Assembly (NCBI GenBank): GCA_903829855.1
Contig: CAIKRN010000186.1
Span: 1-12,476, forward strand
Length of the DNA stretch: 12,476 nucleotides
Direction: 5' to 3'
DNA from: an uncultured Opitutia bacterium
GTDB taxonomy: Bacteria > Verrucomicrobiota > Verrucomicrobiia > Opitutales > UBA953
Within the stretch, counting starts at the first letter, position 1; each line of letters opens with the position of its first letter. The notes under the pieces are model-generated. The model did not search any database. It was not told the origin of the DNA and saw only the letters and a program-made list of their open reading frames with translations. Made by a program: the position numbers and the translations under genes. Positions 1 through 7,456 of the stretch are shown piece by piece.

Positions 1-1
1 A

Positions 2-23
2 GGGGCCGACTTGCGTCGGCCCC
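2..23 (-). terminator. Hairpin terminator after the porin-like gene
   Basis: A perfect 9-bp inverted repeat (2-10 with 15-23) encloses a 4-nt loop. Read as minus-strand RNA the stem starts GGGGCCGAC and the loop is GCAA, a GNRA tetraloop. It lies 43 nt beyond the porin-like stop codon. The expected U-run would fall left of position 1 and cannot be seen; only one base past the stem is in the window. A weaker GC-rich hairpin lies between it and the stop codon, near 43-59. Confidence 0.6.
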
Positions 24-66
24 GGTATGAAGCGTTTTCCGGCGGGCAAGGGGCCCGCGGCCCGAG

Positions 67-1473
67 TTACCAGGCGAGCTGGGCGCAGACGCGGAGTTCG
101 CGGACGGTCGCGCTGTTGCCCGGCACGGGGGAGGTGCCGAGGACGTCCTTGAACTTGGACTGCTGGAGGCCGACCATGATCTTGGCGTTCTTGCCGGCGT
201 ATTCCTTGGAACCGGCCATCAGGCTGAAGTAGTAGTTCACGCCGAGGTAGTAGGAATCAACCGTGTTGAACGTCGAGCCGCTGATGCCGGCGCTGCCGGT
301 GGTGGTGTCGGCGGTGACGCCGAAGTCGCGCACGACGTCCCCGATCTGCACGCCGCGGCCGTCGGTGTTCAGCTTGTCGAAGCGGAGGACGCCCTCCCAG
401 TTCGGCGTGAAGTAGTAGGAGGCGATGTAAGTCTGGCCCGTCGGGGTGTGGTCACCGGAATAGGCGGCGGTGTTCAGGGTGGCGTCGGCCGAACCGTTCA
501 CCTTGGTGCTCATGTACTGCGCCTGGAGGGTCAGGTTGCCGATCTTGGCCATCACGAAGGGGTTGTAACCTTTCATGCGGGCGGCGGACACCTGGAGCGC
601 GGTGGTCGTGGTGTTGTAGTAGCTGGCGTCTCCGAAGTTCACGCCGGCCGAGACCTTGTGGTCGGAGTCGGTGCTGTAGTTGTACAGGGCGTTCAGGTAG
701 TAGTTCAGGTTGTTGTTACCTTTGGTCGGCGCCATGATGTAGGAGGACGCACCGTCGGTGACGGCCGCGCCGTATTCGAAACCGTTCGAGGTCTTGTTGC
801 TGTTGTAGAACAGGCCGAGGTGGTGGAAGCCGAGGCCGAGGCGGCGACCGGAGGAGCTGCCGTTGGAGCCGGAGCCGTTCTCGCTCTCCTGCCAGTAGCG
901 GTCGGCGTTGCTGCGCTCGATGCCGTAGAGGTTGGAGGAGGAGGAGCCGTCCTTGAACATCGAGGAGACCGGCACTTCTTCGATGCCCCAGGTGACCTTC
1001 TTCCAGCCGGCGTCGATGGTGCCCCAATCCGTGGCCTTGGTCAGGATCGCGCGGTCGAGGTTGTAGGCGGTGGAGGGGAACTGGCCCGAGAGGTCGTAGG
1101 AGATGTCGGACGAGAAGCCTTCGCCGAGCTGGGCGTTCAGGGTGAGGTAGAGGCGGCGGATGATGAAGCCGCTCTGGGTGCGGTAGTTCGAGGACGAGAC
1201 GCCGCCGGCGCTCTGGCTGTAGGCGAAGTTTTCGTAGAAGGTCTGGAAGTAGGCGCCGAGGGTGAAGTTCTTGGTGGTGTCTTCCTTGAGGGAAACCGAC
1301 TTCTGGGCGTCGACGGAGTTCTGGAAGCCCTTCTCCAGGGTCTTCGCGCGGTCCTCCGAGCTGATCAGGCCCTTGCTCACGAGGAGGTCGAGGGTGGCTT
1401 TGTCTTGGGCGTACGCAGAAACCGACGTAATGGCGGCAGCGGCGATGAGCATGGACTTGAGGGTGCTATTCAT
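67..1473 (-). CDS. Porin-like outer-membrane beta-barrel protein
   Basis: A 468-residue secreted protein, most likely an outer-membrane channel. Residues 1-22 form a clear signal peptide (Lys6, hydrophobic core 8-18, AYA just before the predicted signal peptidase I cut at 22/23). Residues 24-50 form a short helical segment (LDLLVSKGLISSEDRAKTLEKG), like the N-terminal region of putative phosphate-selective-type (OprO/OprP) porins. The rest alternates hydrophobic and polar residues, rich in Tyr, Phe, Gly, Ser and Asn, as in a barrel with long Gly/Ser loops (around 175-215). It ends in QLAW, an aromatic C-terminus as expected for barrel assembly. Codons are strongly C/G-ending, more so than in its neighbours, which fits high expression. 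The ATG at 1473 has no Shine-Dalgarno site but is fixed by the signal peptide. Substrate is unknown; the family assignment rests on pattern, not on a recognised motif. Confidence 0.75.
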   Translation of the reverse strand: MNSTLKSMLIAAAAITSVSAYAQDKATLDLLVSKGLISSEDRAKTLEKGFQNSVDAQKSVSLKEDTTKNFTLGAYFQTFYENFAYSQSAGGVSSSNYRTQSGFIIRRLYLTLNAQLGEGFSSDISYDLSGQFPSTAYNLDRAILTKATDWGTIDAGWKKVTWGIEEVPVSSMFKDGSSSSNLYGIERSNADRYWQESENGSGSNGSSSGRRLGLGFHHLGLFYNSNKTSNGFEYGAAVTDGASSYIMAPTKGNNNLNYYLNALYNYSTDSDHKVSAGVNFGDASYYNTTTTALQVSAARMKGYNPFVMAKIGNLTLQAQYMSTKVNGSADATLNTAAYSGDHTPTGQTYIASYYFTPNWEGVLRFDKLNTDGRGVQIGDVVRDFGVTADTTTGSAGISGSTFNTVDSYYLGVNYYFSLMAGSKEYAGKNAKIMVGLQQSKFKDVLGTSPVPGNSATVRELRVCAQLAW

Positions 1474-1475
1474 GG

Positions 1476-1510
1476 GTGTTGGTGCGGTTATGAGTGTTGG
1501 TGCGGTTATG
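1476..1510 (-). repeat. 17-bp tandem direct repeat in the porin leader
   Basis: The 17-mer GTGTTGGTGCGGTTATG occurs at 1476-1492 and again, without mismatch, at 1494-1510 (period 18). On the coding strand each copy reads CATAACCGCACCAACAC, and the second ends 2 nt before the porin ATG. It therefore occupies the ribosome-binding region of the 5' leader. It may be a recent slippage duplication or a repeated protein or sRNA binding site. Confidence 0.85.
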
Positions 1511-1523
1511 CGACGGGACTATC

Positions 1524-1545
1524 TCATTCTATTGTTACAGAATGA
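1524..1545 (-). promoter_or_regulatory. Possible operator/promoter region of the porin-like gene
   Basis: A 7-bp inverted repeat (TCATTCT at 1524-1530, AGAATGA at 1539-1545) with an 8-nt spacer lies about 50-70 bp upstream of the porin ATG. On the minus strand it contains TAGAAT, a 5/6 match to a -10 box, but no convincing -35 lies at 16-18 bp. This is the most AT-rich patch of the 128-bp gap between the porin-like gene and the upstream reductase gene, so a promoter here is plausible. The repeat could also be a chance hairpin. Confidence 0.25.
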
Positions 1546-1601
1546 TGTCAGAGGGGTGAAGAAAGTGCCTTAAACTCCCTACCCGCAGACAGGAAAACGG
1601 C

Positions 1602-2477
1602 TCAGAATAGCTGACTAAGACCCTGAAAAACGTCCGCAAACTGCGGATTCCACTCTAATTCGGCCTTAATTCTAGCCGTAGCGACAACTCGGTTGGGCTG
1701 AGTCCTGCCACCCTTGGCCACGCGCGGACCCGCGGGTGCCGCGGGATTGAATACTGGCTCAGGCTGGCCGAGGCGTTTCGCGATCCACTTAGCAAGTTCA
1801 GCTTTTGTCACGGGTTGACCGTCGCCGACGTTGTAAACGCGCGCACCCAAAGGGCCGCCGCTCATCGCGGCGAGCACCGATGTGGCGGCATCATTACGAT
1901 GTAAATAATTAATAGAGTGATCCACCCGCCCACCGATGACGTTTTCACCGCGACGTAATTGGTCCACGAGATGATGACGGTCCGGTCCGTATAATCCACC
2001 GAAGCGCAACACGCGCGCACGCGCAATCCCCGAGGCGAGTACAGCTTGCTCGCCCGCAAGAATCGCATCGGCGGTCGGCGTACCGCCCACTGCAGACTCT
2101 TCGTTGACCACGCCACCATCATCCTGCCGATAAACACCCGTGGAACTGGTGAAGATGAAACTCGTCGCCCCGACGGACTTCGCCCAAGCGAGTGCTCGGT
2201 GCACGCCGATATCATAAGCGAGGGCATAGGCCTCCGGACCCCCACCGCCGGTGCTGGCCGCGTAGACCACGGCGTCGAAACGCGCCGGCAAGTCCGACCA
2301 GTCGCCCGTAAAGATATCAAAAGCCTGGGCGCTTAAACCTTCGCTACGCAGGCGATCACGCGAGGACTCCGAACGCACAACCCCGAGGACTTGATGGCCG
2401 GAGCGCTTCGCCAGACGGGCGAACTCGGCCCCGACGTAACCACAACCCAGCACCGCGATCGCCAAGGGCTTGCTCAC
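1602..2477 (-). CDS. YeeZ-like NAD(P)-binding epimerase/reductase family protein
   Basis: A 291-residue extended-SDR-like protein of the YeeZ type. A Rossmann nucleotide-binding motif GCGYVG lies near the N-terminus, and the segment FIFTSSTGVY near residue 110 matches the IIFTSSTSVYG stretch of E. coli YeeZ. LRFGGLYGPDRH and INYLHRNDAA (sugar-epimerase-like C-terminal landmarks) and VYNVGDG follow. The usual catalytic YxxxK is not evident, as in YeeZ, so activity and substrate are unknown. I chose the GTG at 2477 because its GTGA overlaps the lpxB stop codon, and because the upstream ATG at 2501 would add eight residues ahead of the first beta strand inside lpxB. It is probably the last gene of the clpB-gfo-lpxB operon. 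I see no terminator after it, so readthrough into the porin leader is possible. Confidence 0.75.
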   Translation of the reverse strand: MSKPLAIAVLGCGYVGAEFARLAKRSGHQVLGVVRSESSRDRLRSEGLSAQAFDIFTGDWSDLPARFDAVVYAASTGGGGPEAYALAYDIGVHRALAWAKSVGATSFIFTSSTGVYRQDDGGVVNEESAVGGTPTADAILAGEQAVLASGIARARVLRFGGLYGPDRHHLVDQLRRGENVIGGRVDHSINYLHRNDAATSVLAAMSGGPLGARVYNVGDGQPVTKAELAKWIAKRLGQPEPVFNPAAPAGPRVAKGGRTQPNRVVATARIKAELEWNPQFADVFQGLSQLF

Positions 2478-3661
2478 GCGGGCAGAAAGGATGCCGCCCA
2501 TTCGGCGGGCGTTGAGCCAGACTGAGCCGAAAGCATCTTCATAAGTTCACCGGAATCAGCCAGTGCCTGTGAGCGCGGGCCAGGCGACTCCACGCACTCG
2601 CGTAACCGCGCAGCTAAGGCGGAAGGCTCGCAGGCTGACTGGAGATACTCCGGCCAAGCTTGGCGCTTGAGCAAGATGTTCGCGATACCGAGGTTGTCCA
2701 CCCGCCCAGCAATCAGCCGCCGACCGACCACCCACGTAAGTGGATTGGCGCGATAGACGACGGCACCAGGGATACCCGCGAGGGCCACGGTAAGCGACAT
2801 GGTCCCGGAACTGACAAGCGCTGCACAGCCTGCGGCCGGCCCCTCCGAGACTGGACGAAGATCAATCCCTTTCGCCGCGTCACCATACTCGGCGAGGAGA
2901 CGGTATAGTTCGGCGTGCACCTCGCCCCCGGTGTGCAAGACCAACGCACGGCGGGTCGGATGATGCTTCCGAAACTCGGCGTAGGCTTCGACTAAGGCAG
3001 GGAAGATCTTCCGGACAGGCTTGGGGCGACTTCCCGGCAAGAGCAGCACTGGGCCAGCGGAATCATACTTCAGCCCATGCTGATGATCCGGCTCGGCGAA
3101 AGGATGCCCCACGAAGCGTGCATCGAGTTTGGTGTCGGCGTAGCAAGCCGGCTCGAACGGGAAAATGGTGCCCACGCTGTCCAGGTCGCGCGCCATGGTG
3201 AAACGTCGCTTGGGCTTCCAGGCCCACAACTGCGGGCTCACATATTGGATGACCGCCGTGCTTCCGAAGCCTGCGCGCGAAAGACCCGCCTTGCGCAGCT
3301 CGTTGGCGAGGCGGAGGTTGAGTCCGGGGTAATCCACCAGCATCACGACCTTGGGCTTCCACTTCAGGGTCCAAGCGACCATCCGCGAGAACAGGCGACG
3401 GTAAAACGGGTAAGCAGCCAGCACCTCAACAATCCCCACCGCCGAGAAGCCCGTCATGTCGAAGAGCAGTTGAGCACCGGCAACGTGGAGATCCGGCCCG
3501 CCGAATGCAGCTATCCGTAAACCTGGCCGCGCCTTAAGCAATTCAGCCACCACCTTGGCCGCATGCTGATCCCCCGAATGCTCACCCGCCACGACCAGCA
3601 CATCGACTTCGCCAGAGCGAGGACGATCGAAGGCCGCGGGAATGCGGGGGAATGCGCTCAT
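2474..3661 (-). CDS. lpxB: Lipid-A-disaccharide synthase
   Basis: LpxB condenses UDP-2,3-diacylglucosamine with lipid X to form the lipid A disaccharide, at the inner face of the cytoplasmic membrane. The 395 residues are close to the usual 380-390. Family landmarks appear in order: AGEHSGD (25-31), FGGP (53-56), GFSAVGIVEVL (71-81), DYPGLN (110-115, containing the conserved Asp), YVSPQLWAW (140-148), IFPFE, FVGHPF, LLLPGSR, and a C-terminal SSGTMSLTVAL segment matching the nucleotide-binding region of GT19 glycosyltransferases. About 15 extra N-terminal residues precede the first strand. The ATG at 3661 overlaps the stop codon of the upstream oxidoreductase (ATGA), and its own stop overlaps the next gene (GTGA), so translation is probably coupled on both sides. 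Other lipid A genes (lpxA, lpxC, lpxD, lpxK) are not in the window. Confidence 0.95.
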   Translation of the reverse strand: MSAFPRIPAAFDRPRSGEVDVLVVAGEHSGDQHAAKVVAELLKARPGLRIAAFGGPDLHVAGAQLLFDMTGFSAVGIVEVLAAYPFYRRLFSRMVAWTLKWKPKVVMLVDYPGLNLRLANELRKAGLSRAGFGSTAVIQYVSPQLWAWKPKRRFTMARDLDSVGTIFPFEPACYADTKLDARFVGHPFAEPDHQHGLKYDSAGPVLLLPGSRPKPVRKIFPALVEAYAEFRKHHPTRRALVLHTGGEVHAELYRLLAEYGDAAKGIDLRPVSEGPAAGCAALVSSGTMSLTVALAGIPGAVVYRANPLTWVVGRRLIAGRVDNLGIANILLKRQAWPEYLQSACEPSALAARLRECVESPGPRSQALADSGELMKMLSAQSGSTPAEWAASFLPA

Positions 3662-4602
3662 TTGCGTGCCATGCCGGCACGGATTTGTTCGGTGATACGG
3701 ATGGCGACCTCCAAGGCGGAACGGCCAAGTTCGCCACTGACCTTCGGGCTCTTACGGTCCCGGACACATGCGGTGAACGATGCAAGTTCGATGGCGAGCG
3801 GCTCTCCCTTCTCAATCGGAATTTCTTCCTTAGCGAAACCCCCTTCCGCCGTCGGATCCACGCGGACAGTGTGGCCTTTCTGCCCCATGAAATCGATAGA
3901 AAGGTAGCCTCCGGTCTGGAACACGCGGATTTCACGGTTCTTCTTCAGCGAGACACGACTGGAGCTGAGATTGGCGACGCAGCCATTCTTAAAAGCGATG
4001 CGGGCGTTCGCAATATCCTCGGTCTTCGTGACCACCGAAACGCCGACGGCGTCAATTCGCTCGACCGGCGAATTCGCAAGCTGAAGGACAATGCCAATAT
4101 CATGGATCATGAGGTCCAGGACTACGCCGACCTCGGTGCCGCGCGGCGTAAAGGGCGCTAGGCGCTCAGCGGTGATGTAGCGGGCGTCGGTCACGGCCTT
4201 CTCGAGGTAAGACATGACCGGATTGTAATGCTCGATATGCCCGACTTGCACGATGCGGTCCGCCTTCGCCGCCGCATCCAGGATTTGAGCGGCCTCTTCG
4301 AGCGTCACACAGATCGGCTTCTCGATGAGAAGGTGGACGCCTTTCTCGAGCAACGGCAGGGCGATAGCCGCATGGTGATTGGTTGGCACCACGACGCTCA
4401 CGGCGTCGCAACCAGCGGCCATTTCCTCCAACGTCGCAAACCGATGGCAATGATGCTTCGCGCAAATCTCCGCGGCCCGAGCATCGTTCGGCTCAAAGAT
4501 GCCGGCGAGTTCAGCCCCGGGGAGCGTCGAGTAGATGCGGGCGTGGTGCTGGCCGAGCGAACCCGTGCCGGCCACCCCGCAGCGGATGCGCGGTGCAGTC
4601 AT
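3658..4602 (-). CDS. Gfo/Idh/MocA oxidoreductase, possible GnnA-type UDP-GlcNAc 3-dehydrogenase
   Basis: A 314-residue NAD(P)-dependent sugar oxidoreductase. The Rossmann motif GTGSLG (12-17) is followed by VVVPTNHHA (70-78) and the family's EKP motif (94-96, IEKPICV). VGHIEHYNP (120-128) and DLMIHDIG (163-170) come next, with His167/Asp168 as candidate catalytic residues. The GHIExxNP stretch resembles GnnA-like proteins, which oxidise the 3-OH of UDP-GlcNAc so that GnnB can aminate it, giving lipid A with amide-linked 3-acyl chains. Coupling to lpxB by an ATGA overlap supports a lipid A role. No gnnB aminotransferase is in view, so the substrate is unproven. I chose ATG 4602 because GGAG (4612-4615) lies 9 nt upstream and the Rossmann strand begins soon after; a GTG at 4623 would add seven residues. 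The gap to the clpB stop is 30 bp. Confidence 0.85.
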   Translation of the reverse strand: MTAPRIRCGVAGTGSLGQHHARIYSTLPGAELAGIFEPNDARAAEICAKHHCHRFATLEEMAAGCDAVSVVVPTNHHAAIALPLLEKGVHLLIEKPICVTLEEAAQILDAAAKADRIVQVGHIEHYNPVMSYLEKAVTDARYITAERLAPFTPRGTEVGVVLDLMIHDIGIVLQLANSPVERIDAVGVSVVTKTEDIANARIAFKNGCVANLSSSRVSLKKNREIRVFQTGGYLSIDFMGQKGHTVRVDPTAEGGFAKEEIPIEKGEPLAIELASFTACVRDRKSPKVSGELGRSALEVAIRITEQIRAGMARK

Positions 4603-4611
4603 GCCGAGAGA

Positions 4612-4615
4612 CTCC
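4612..4615 (-). promoter_or_regulatory. Shine-Dalgarno site deciding the oxidoreductase start
   Basis: GGAG on the minus strand, 9 nt upstream of ATG 4602. It is the clearest Shine-Dalgarno-like site among the genes in this window and favours the ATG over the upstream GTG at 4623. Confidence 0.5.
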
Positions 4616-4632
4616 ACGGGCACCGCCCGTCT

Positions 4633-7230
4633 TCAATCCGAAAACCCACCCGCCTTGACGTCGAAGGCTAGGCCATCCTTATCCCGTTTCACACGGACAA
4701 GGCTACCCTCAGGGATTTCCCCCGCCAACATGGCCTTGGCGAGCGAGGTCTCGACTTCACGCTGCAAATAGCGGCGCAGGGGGCGCGCTCCATAGACCGG
4801 ATCGAAGCCGCGCTCGGCAATGAGTGCCAGTGCGGTCTTGTCAAAATCGAGGCGGATCCGCTTGGTCGCGAGTCGCTCGTTGAGGCCGCGGAGCATAATG
4901 GCAGCGATGGCGGCCACCTGCTCATGGCCGAGTGGCTGAAAGAGAGCGATATCGTCGATGCGATTCAGGAATTCGGGCCGGAAATGGGCGCGGAGGTCGG
5001 CCATCACCGACTCACGGACACTGTCGGTGAGTCCGAAGCCGGCGTGCTCGGCGATATGCCGGCTGCCGATGTTCGAAGTCATGATGAAGATGGCGTTGCG
5101 ACAATCGACCGTGCGGCCCTGGGAGTCGGTCAAGCGGCCATCATCCAGTACCTGCAACAGAATATTAAAGACCTCCGGGTGTGCCTTCTCGACCTCATCG
5201 AGGAGCACCACGGCGTAGGGATGGCGGCGGAGTGCTTCGGTGAGCTGGCCGCCTTCCTCGTGACCGACGTAGCCGGGAGGCGCACCAACGAGGCGCGAGA
5301 CGGCATGCTTCTCCATGTATTCCGACATATCGATGCGGATCATCGACTTCTCGCTGTCGAAGAGTTCGGTCGCCAAGGCCTTGGCGAGCTCCGTCTTGCC
5401 AACACCGGTCGGCCCAAGAAAGAGAAACGAGCCCACCGGGCGCCGCGGATCCTGAACTCCCGCACGTGAGCGCTGGACGGCTTCAGCCACCACCCGCACG
5501 GCTTCTTCTTGGCCCACCACGCGGGCCTTAAGATTATCCGCTAGGCGTAAAATCTTCTGGCGTTCGCCCTCGAGCAGCTTGCTCACCGGCACGCCCGTCC
5601 AGCGGGCGACAACCTCAGCGATTTCCTCGGGCGTGACCGTCTCGCGGAAAAGACCCGTGGCGGATTTGGCCGTACCTTCGAGCTTGGTGACTTCTTTTTC
5701 GAGTTCAGGAATCGTCCCATAGCGCAGCTTGGCGACCTCCTCAAGTTTGCCCGCGCGCTCAGCTTTGAGCATGTCAGCCTTGGCAATCTCGAGCTTCTCG
5801 CGCGAAGCACGCACCTTGGTCACGGCTTCCTTGTCGGCCACCCAGCGAGCGCGGAATGCAGTCTGCTCTTCGCGCGCCGCCCCAAGCTCCTTCCGGAGCA
5901 CGCCGAGACGAGCCTTGGAGGCGTCGTCCTTCTCATGCTTGAGGGCAGATTCCTCCACCTCTAGCTGGAGCACGCGACGATTCAAAGCGTCGAGCTCAGA
6001 AGGCACGCTGTCGATTTCCGTGCGGATTTGGGCGCAGGCCTCATCGATGAGATCGATGGCCTTATCCGGCAGGAACCGGGCAGTGATATAGCGGTCGGAC
6101 AGCGTCGCGGCTTCGACCAAAGCGGCATCCTCAATCCGCACCCCGTGGTGCACCTCGAAACGCTCCTTGAGTCCGCGTAAAATGGAAACCGTGTCCGGCA
6201 CGCTGGGCGGATCCACCAAGACCTGCTGAAAACGGCGCTCGAGGGCGGGATCCTTCTCCACGTGTTCACGGAACTCCTTGAGTGTCGTGGCTCCAATGCA
6301 ATGGAGCTCTCCGCGTGCCAGCATGGGCTTGAGGAGATTCGCCGCATCCATCGCGCCATCGGCCTTACCCGCTCCGACCAGGGTGTGCATCTCATCAATG
6401 AACAATAGAATGCCGCCTTCGGCGGACTTAACCTCATTCAAGACAGCCTTGAGACGTTCCTCAAATTCGCCGCGGTACTTGGCTCCCGCAATCAACGCAC
6501 CCATGTCCAACGAGAAGAGCACCTTATCGCGCAAGCTCTCCGGGACGTCACCATTGACGATGCGCTGGGCCAGCCCTTCGACCACGGCGGTCTTGCCGAC
6601 ACCAGGTTCACCAATCAGTACGGGGTTATTCTTCGTGCGGCGGGAAAGAATCCGGATGACGCGACGGATTTCCTCATCGCGGCCAATGACCGGATCCATC
6701 TTACCCGTGCGAGCCAAGGCGGTGAGGTCCTGCCCGTACTTGGCGAGTGCCTCGTAAGTGGCTTCGGGATTCGCCGTGGTCACCCGCTGCGAACCACGCA
6801 CGGCCTGCAGTGCCGCCAGGATAGCTTTGCGCTCAAAACCGATAGAGGTAAACACTGACCGCAGGGAAGAAGACTCGGCCAGCGCGAGCAGCACGTGCTC
6901 TGCTGAAACAAAATCATCTTTCATCCCCGCCGCCTCTTCCTTGGCTTTGAGCAGAAGTTCATGCGTCTCCGCGGACAGTGACGGCTGGCCCGCAGACTGC
7001 GCGAGCTTAGGCAGACGAGCGAGCTGGCCAGTCACAGCCGAAGCAAAGGCCGCCTCGTCCTTGCCCGCTCGGCGGAAAAGAGACCCCACGACGCCACCCT
7101 CCTGATCAAGCAAGGCCTGGAGGATATGGGCAGGCTCGAGCGCCGGATGCCGACGTTGCATCGCGATGCCCTGAGCCTGCTGCAGGGCCTCGGAAGTCTT
7201 TTCGGTAAGGTTGCCGTAAGGGGTTGTCAT
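4633..7230 (-). CDS. clpB: ATP-dependent disaggregase ClpB
   Basis: ClpB is a hexameric AAA+ chaperone that, with DnaK, pulls polypeptides out of aggregates in the cytoplasm. From ATG 7230 the protein is 865 residues, close to the 857 of E. coli. An N-domain with two Clp repeats (about 1-145) is followed by AAA-1 with Walker A GEPGVGKT (207-214), the pore-loop tyrosine in KYRGEF (Tyr252) and Walker B LLFIDE (Glu280). A long charged coiled-coil M-domain spans roughly 390-520, then AAA-2 carries Walker A GPTGVGKT (606-613), pore loop GAPPGYVG and Walker B VVLLDE (Glu679). A C-terminal D2-small domain contains YGARPLRR. No key residue is missing. The M-domain separates it from ClpA and ClpC. The GTG at 7293 would add 21 non-family residues and is rejected; MTTPYGNLTEK fits family starts. 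It heads a probable operon with the lipid A genes. Confidence 0.97.
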   Translation of the reverse strand: MTTPYGNLTEKTSEALQQAQGIAMQRRHPALEPAHILQALLDQEGGVVGSLFRRAGKDEAAFASAVTGQLARLPKLAQSAGQPSLSAETHELLLKAKEEAAGMKDDFVSAEHVLLALAESSSLRSVFTSIGFERKAILAALQAVRGSQRVTTANPEATYEALAKYGQDLTALARTGKMDPVIGRDEEIRRVIRILSRRTKNNPVLIGEPGVGKTAVVEGLAQRIVNGDVPESLRDKVLFSLDMGALIAGAKYRGEFEERLKAVLNEVKSAEGGILLFIDEMHTLVGAGKADGAMDAANLLKPMLARGELHCIGATTLKEFREHVEKDPALERRFQQVLVDPPSVPDTVSILRGLKERFEVHHGVRIEDAALVEAATLSDRYITARFLPDKAIDLIDEACAQIRTEIDSVPSELDALNRRVLQLEVEESALKHEKDDASKARLGVLRKELGAAREEQTAFRARWVADKEAVTKVRASREKLEIAKADMLKAERAGKLEEVAKLRYGTIPELEKEVTKLEGTAKSATGLFRETVTPEEIAEVVARWTGVPVSKLLEGERQKILRLADNLKARVVGQEEAVRVVAEAVQRSRAGVQDPRRPVGSFLFLGPTGVGKTELAKALATELFDSEKSMIRIDMSEYMEKHAVSRLVGAPPGYVGHEEGGQLTEALRRHPYAVVLLDEVEKAHPEVFNILLQVLDDGRLTDSQGRTVDCRNAIFIMTSNIGSRHIAEHAGFGLTDSVRESVMADLRAHFRPEFLNRIDDIALFQPLGHEQVAAIAAIMLRGLNERLATKRIRLDFDKTALALIAERGFDPVYGARPLRRYLQREVETSLAKAMLAGEIPEGSLVRVKRDKDGLAFDVKAGGFSD

Positions 7231-7308
7231 GCTGGGGTAGGTGCAGAAAACGTTCCAACCAAGAACCCCCGCAAGAGCAGCGAATCGGCCCACATTTCGC
7301 CTTTAGCT

Positions 7309-7365
7309 AAAAAACGACCGAGACAGCGACGCGTCATCTCGTCGCGGGAGGGACGCGTTGTCGCT
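7309..7365 (-). promoter_or_regulatory. Overlapping hairpins with a U-run in the clpB leader
   Basis: On the minus strand, 79-135 nt before the clpB ATG, four segments occur in order: A (7365-7352), B (7344-7337, CGACGAGA), C (7335-7325, GACGCGTCGCT) and D (7323-7315, TCTCGGTCG). A can pair with C (two-base bulge) and B with D (one-base bulge). D runs straight into six U residues (7314-7309), so B:D resembles an intrinsic terminator. The two pairings interlock, so they are alternatives or form a pseudoknot. This would suit an attenuator or thermosensor, but only if transcription starts right of 7365; no strong promoter was recognised there. Confidence 0.3.
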
Positions 7366-7456
7366 TCTTCGTTTGATGAGTCGTCAATCCATAAAAGACC
7401 GGTGAATCACTAGTCCCTTGTTGCCCAGCGTAGAGCGTTGCGGGTAAAAATACCAC

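Noticed and set aside
448..1545. A 365-codon open frame on the plus strand, antisense to the porin-like gene
   Set aside because: Its product is a Val/Gly/Ala/Glu repeat-like sequence, as expected from the reverse of a strongly GC3-biased gene. The minus-strand frame has a signal peptide and a barrel-like C-terminus.
7231..7293. Extended GTG start for clpB
   Set aside because: The 21 added residues have no counterpart in ClpB proteins, and the ATG at 7230 puts the Walker motifs within one residue of the E. coli positions.
7421..7451. TTGCCC and TAAAAAT as a promoter of the sirB1-like gene
   Set aside because: The boxes match poorly and would put the transcription start at the ATG itself; too weak to call.
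7231..7456. CIRCE element or sigma-32-type promoter for clpB
   Set aside because: No TTAGCACTC/GAGTGCTAA pair and no CTTGAA...CCCCAT pattern was found on either strand by eye.
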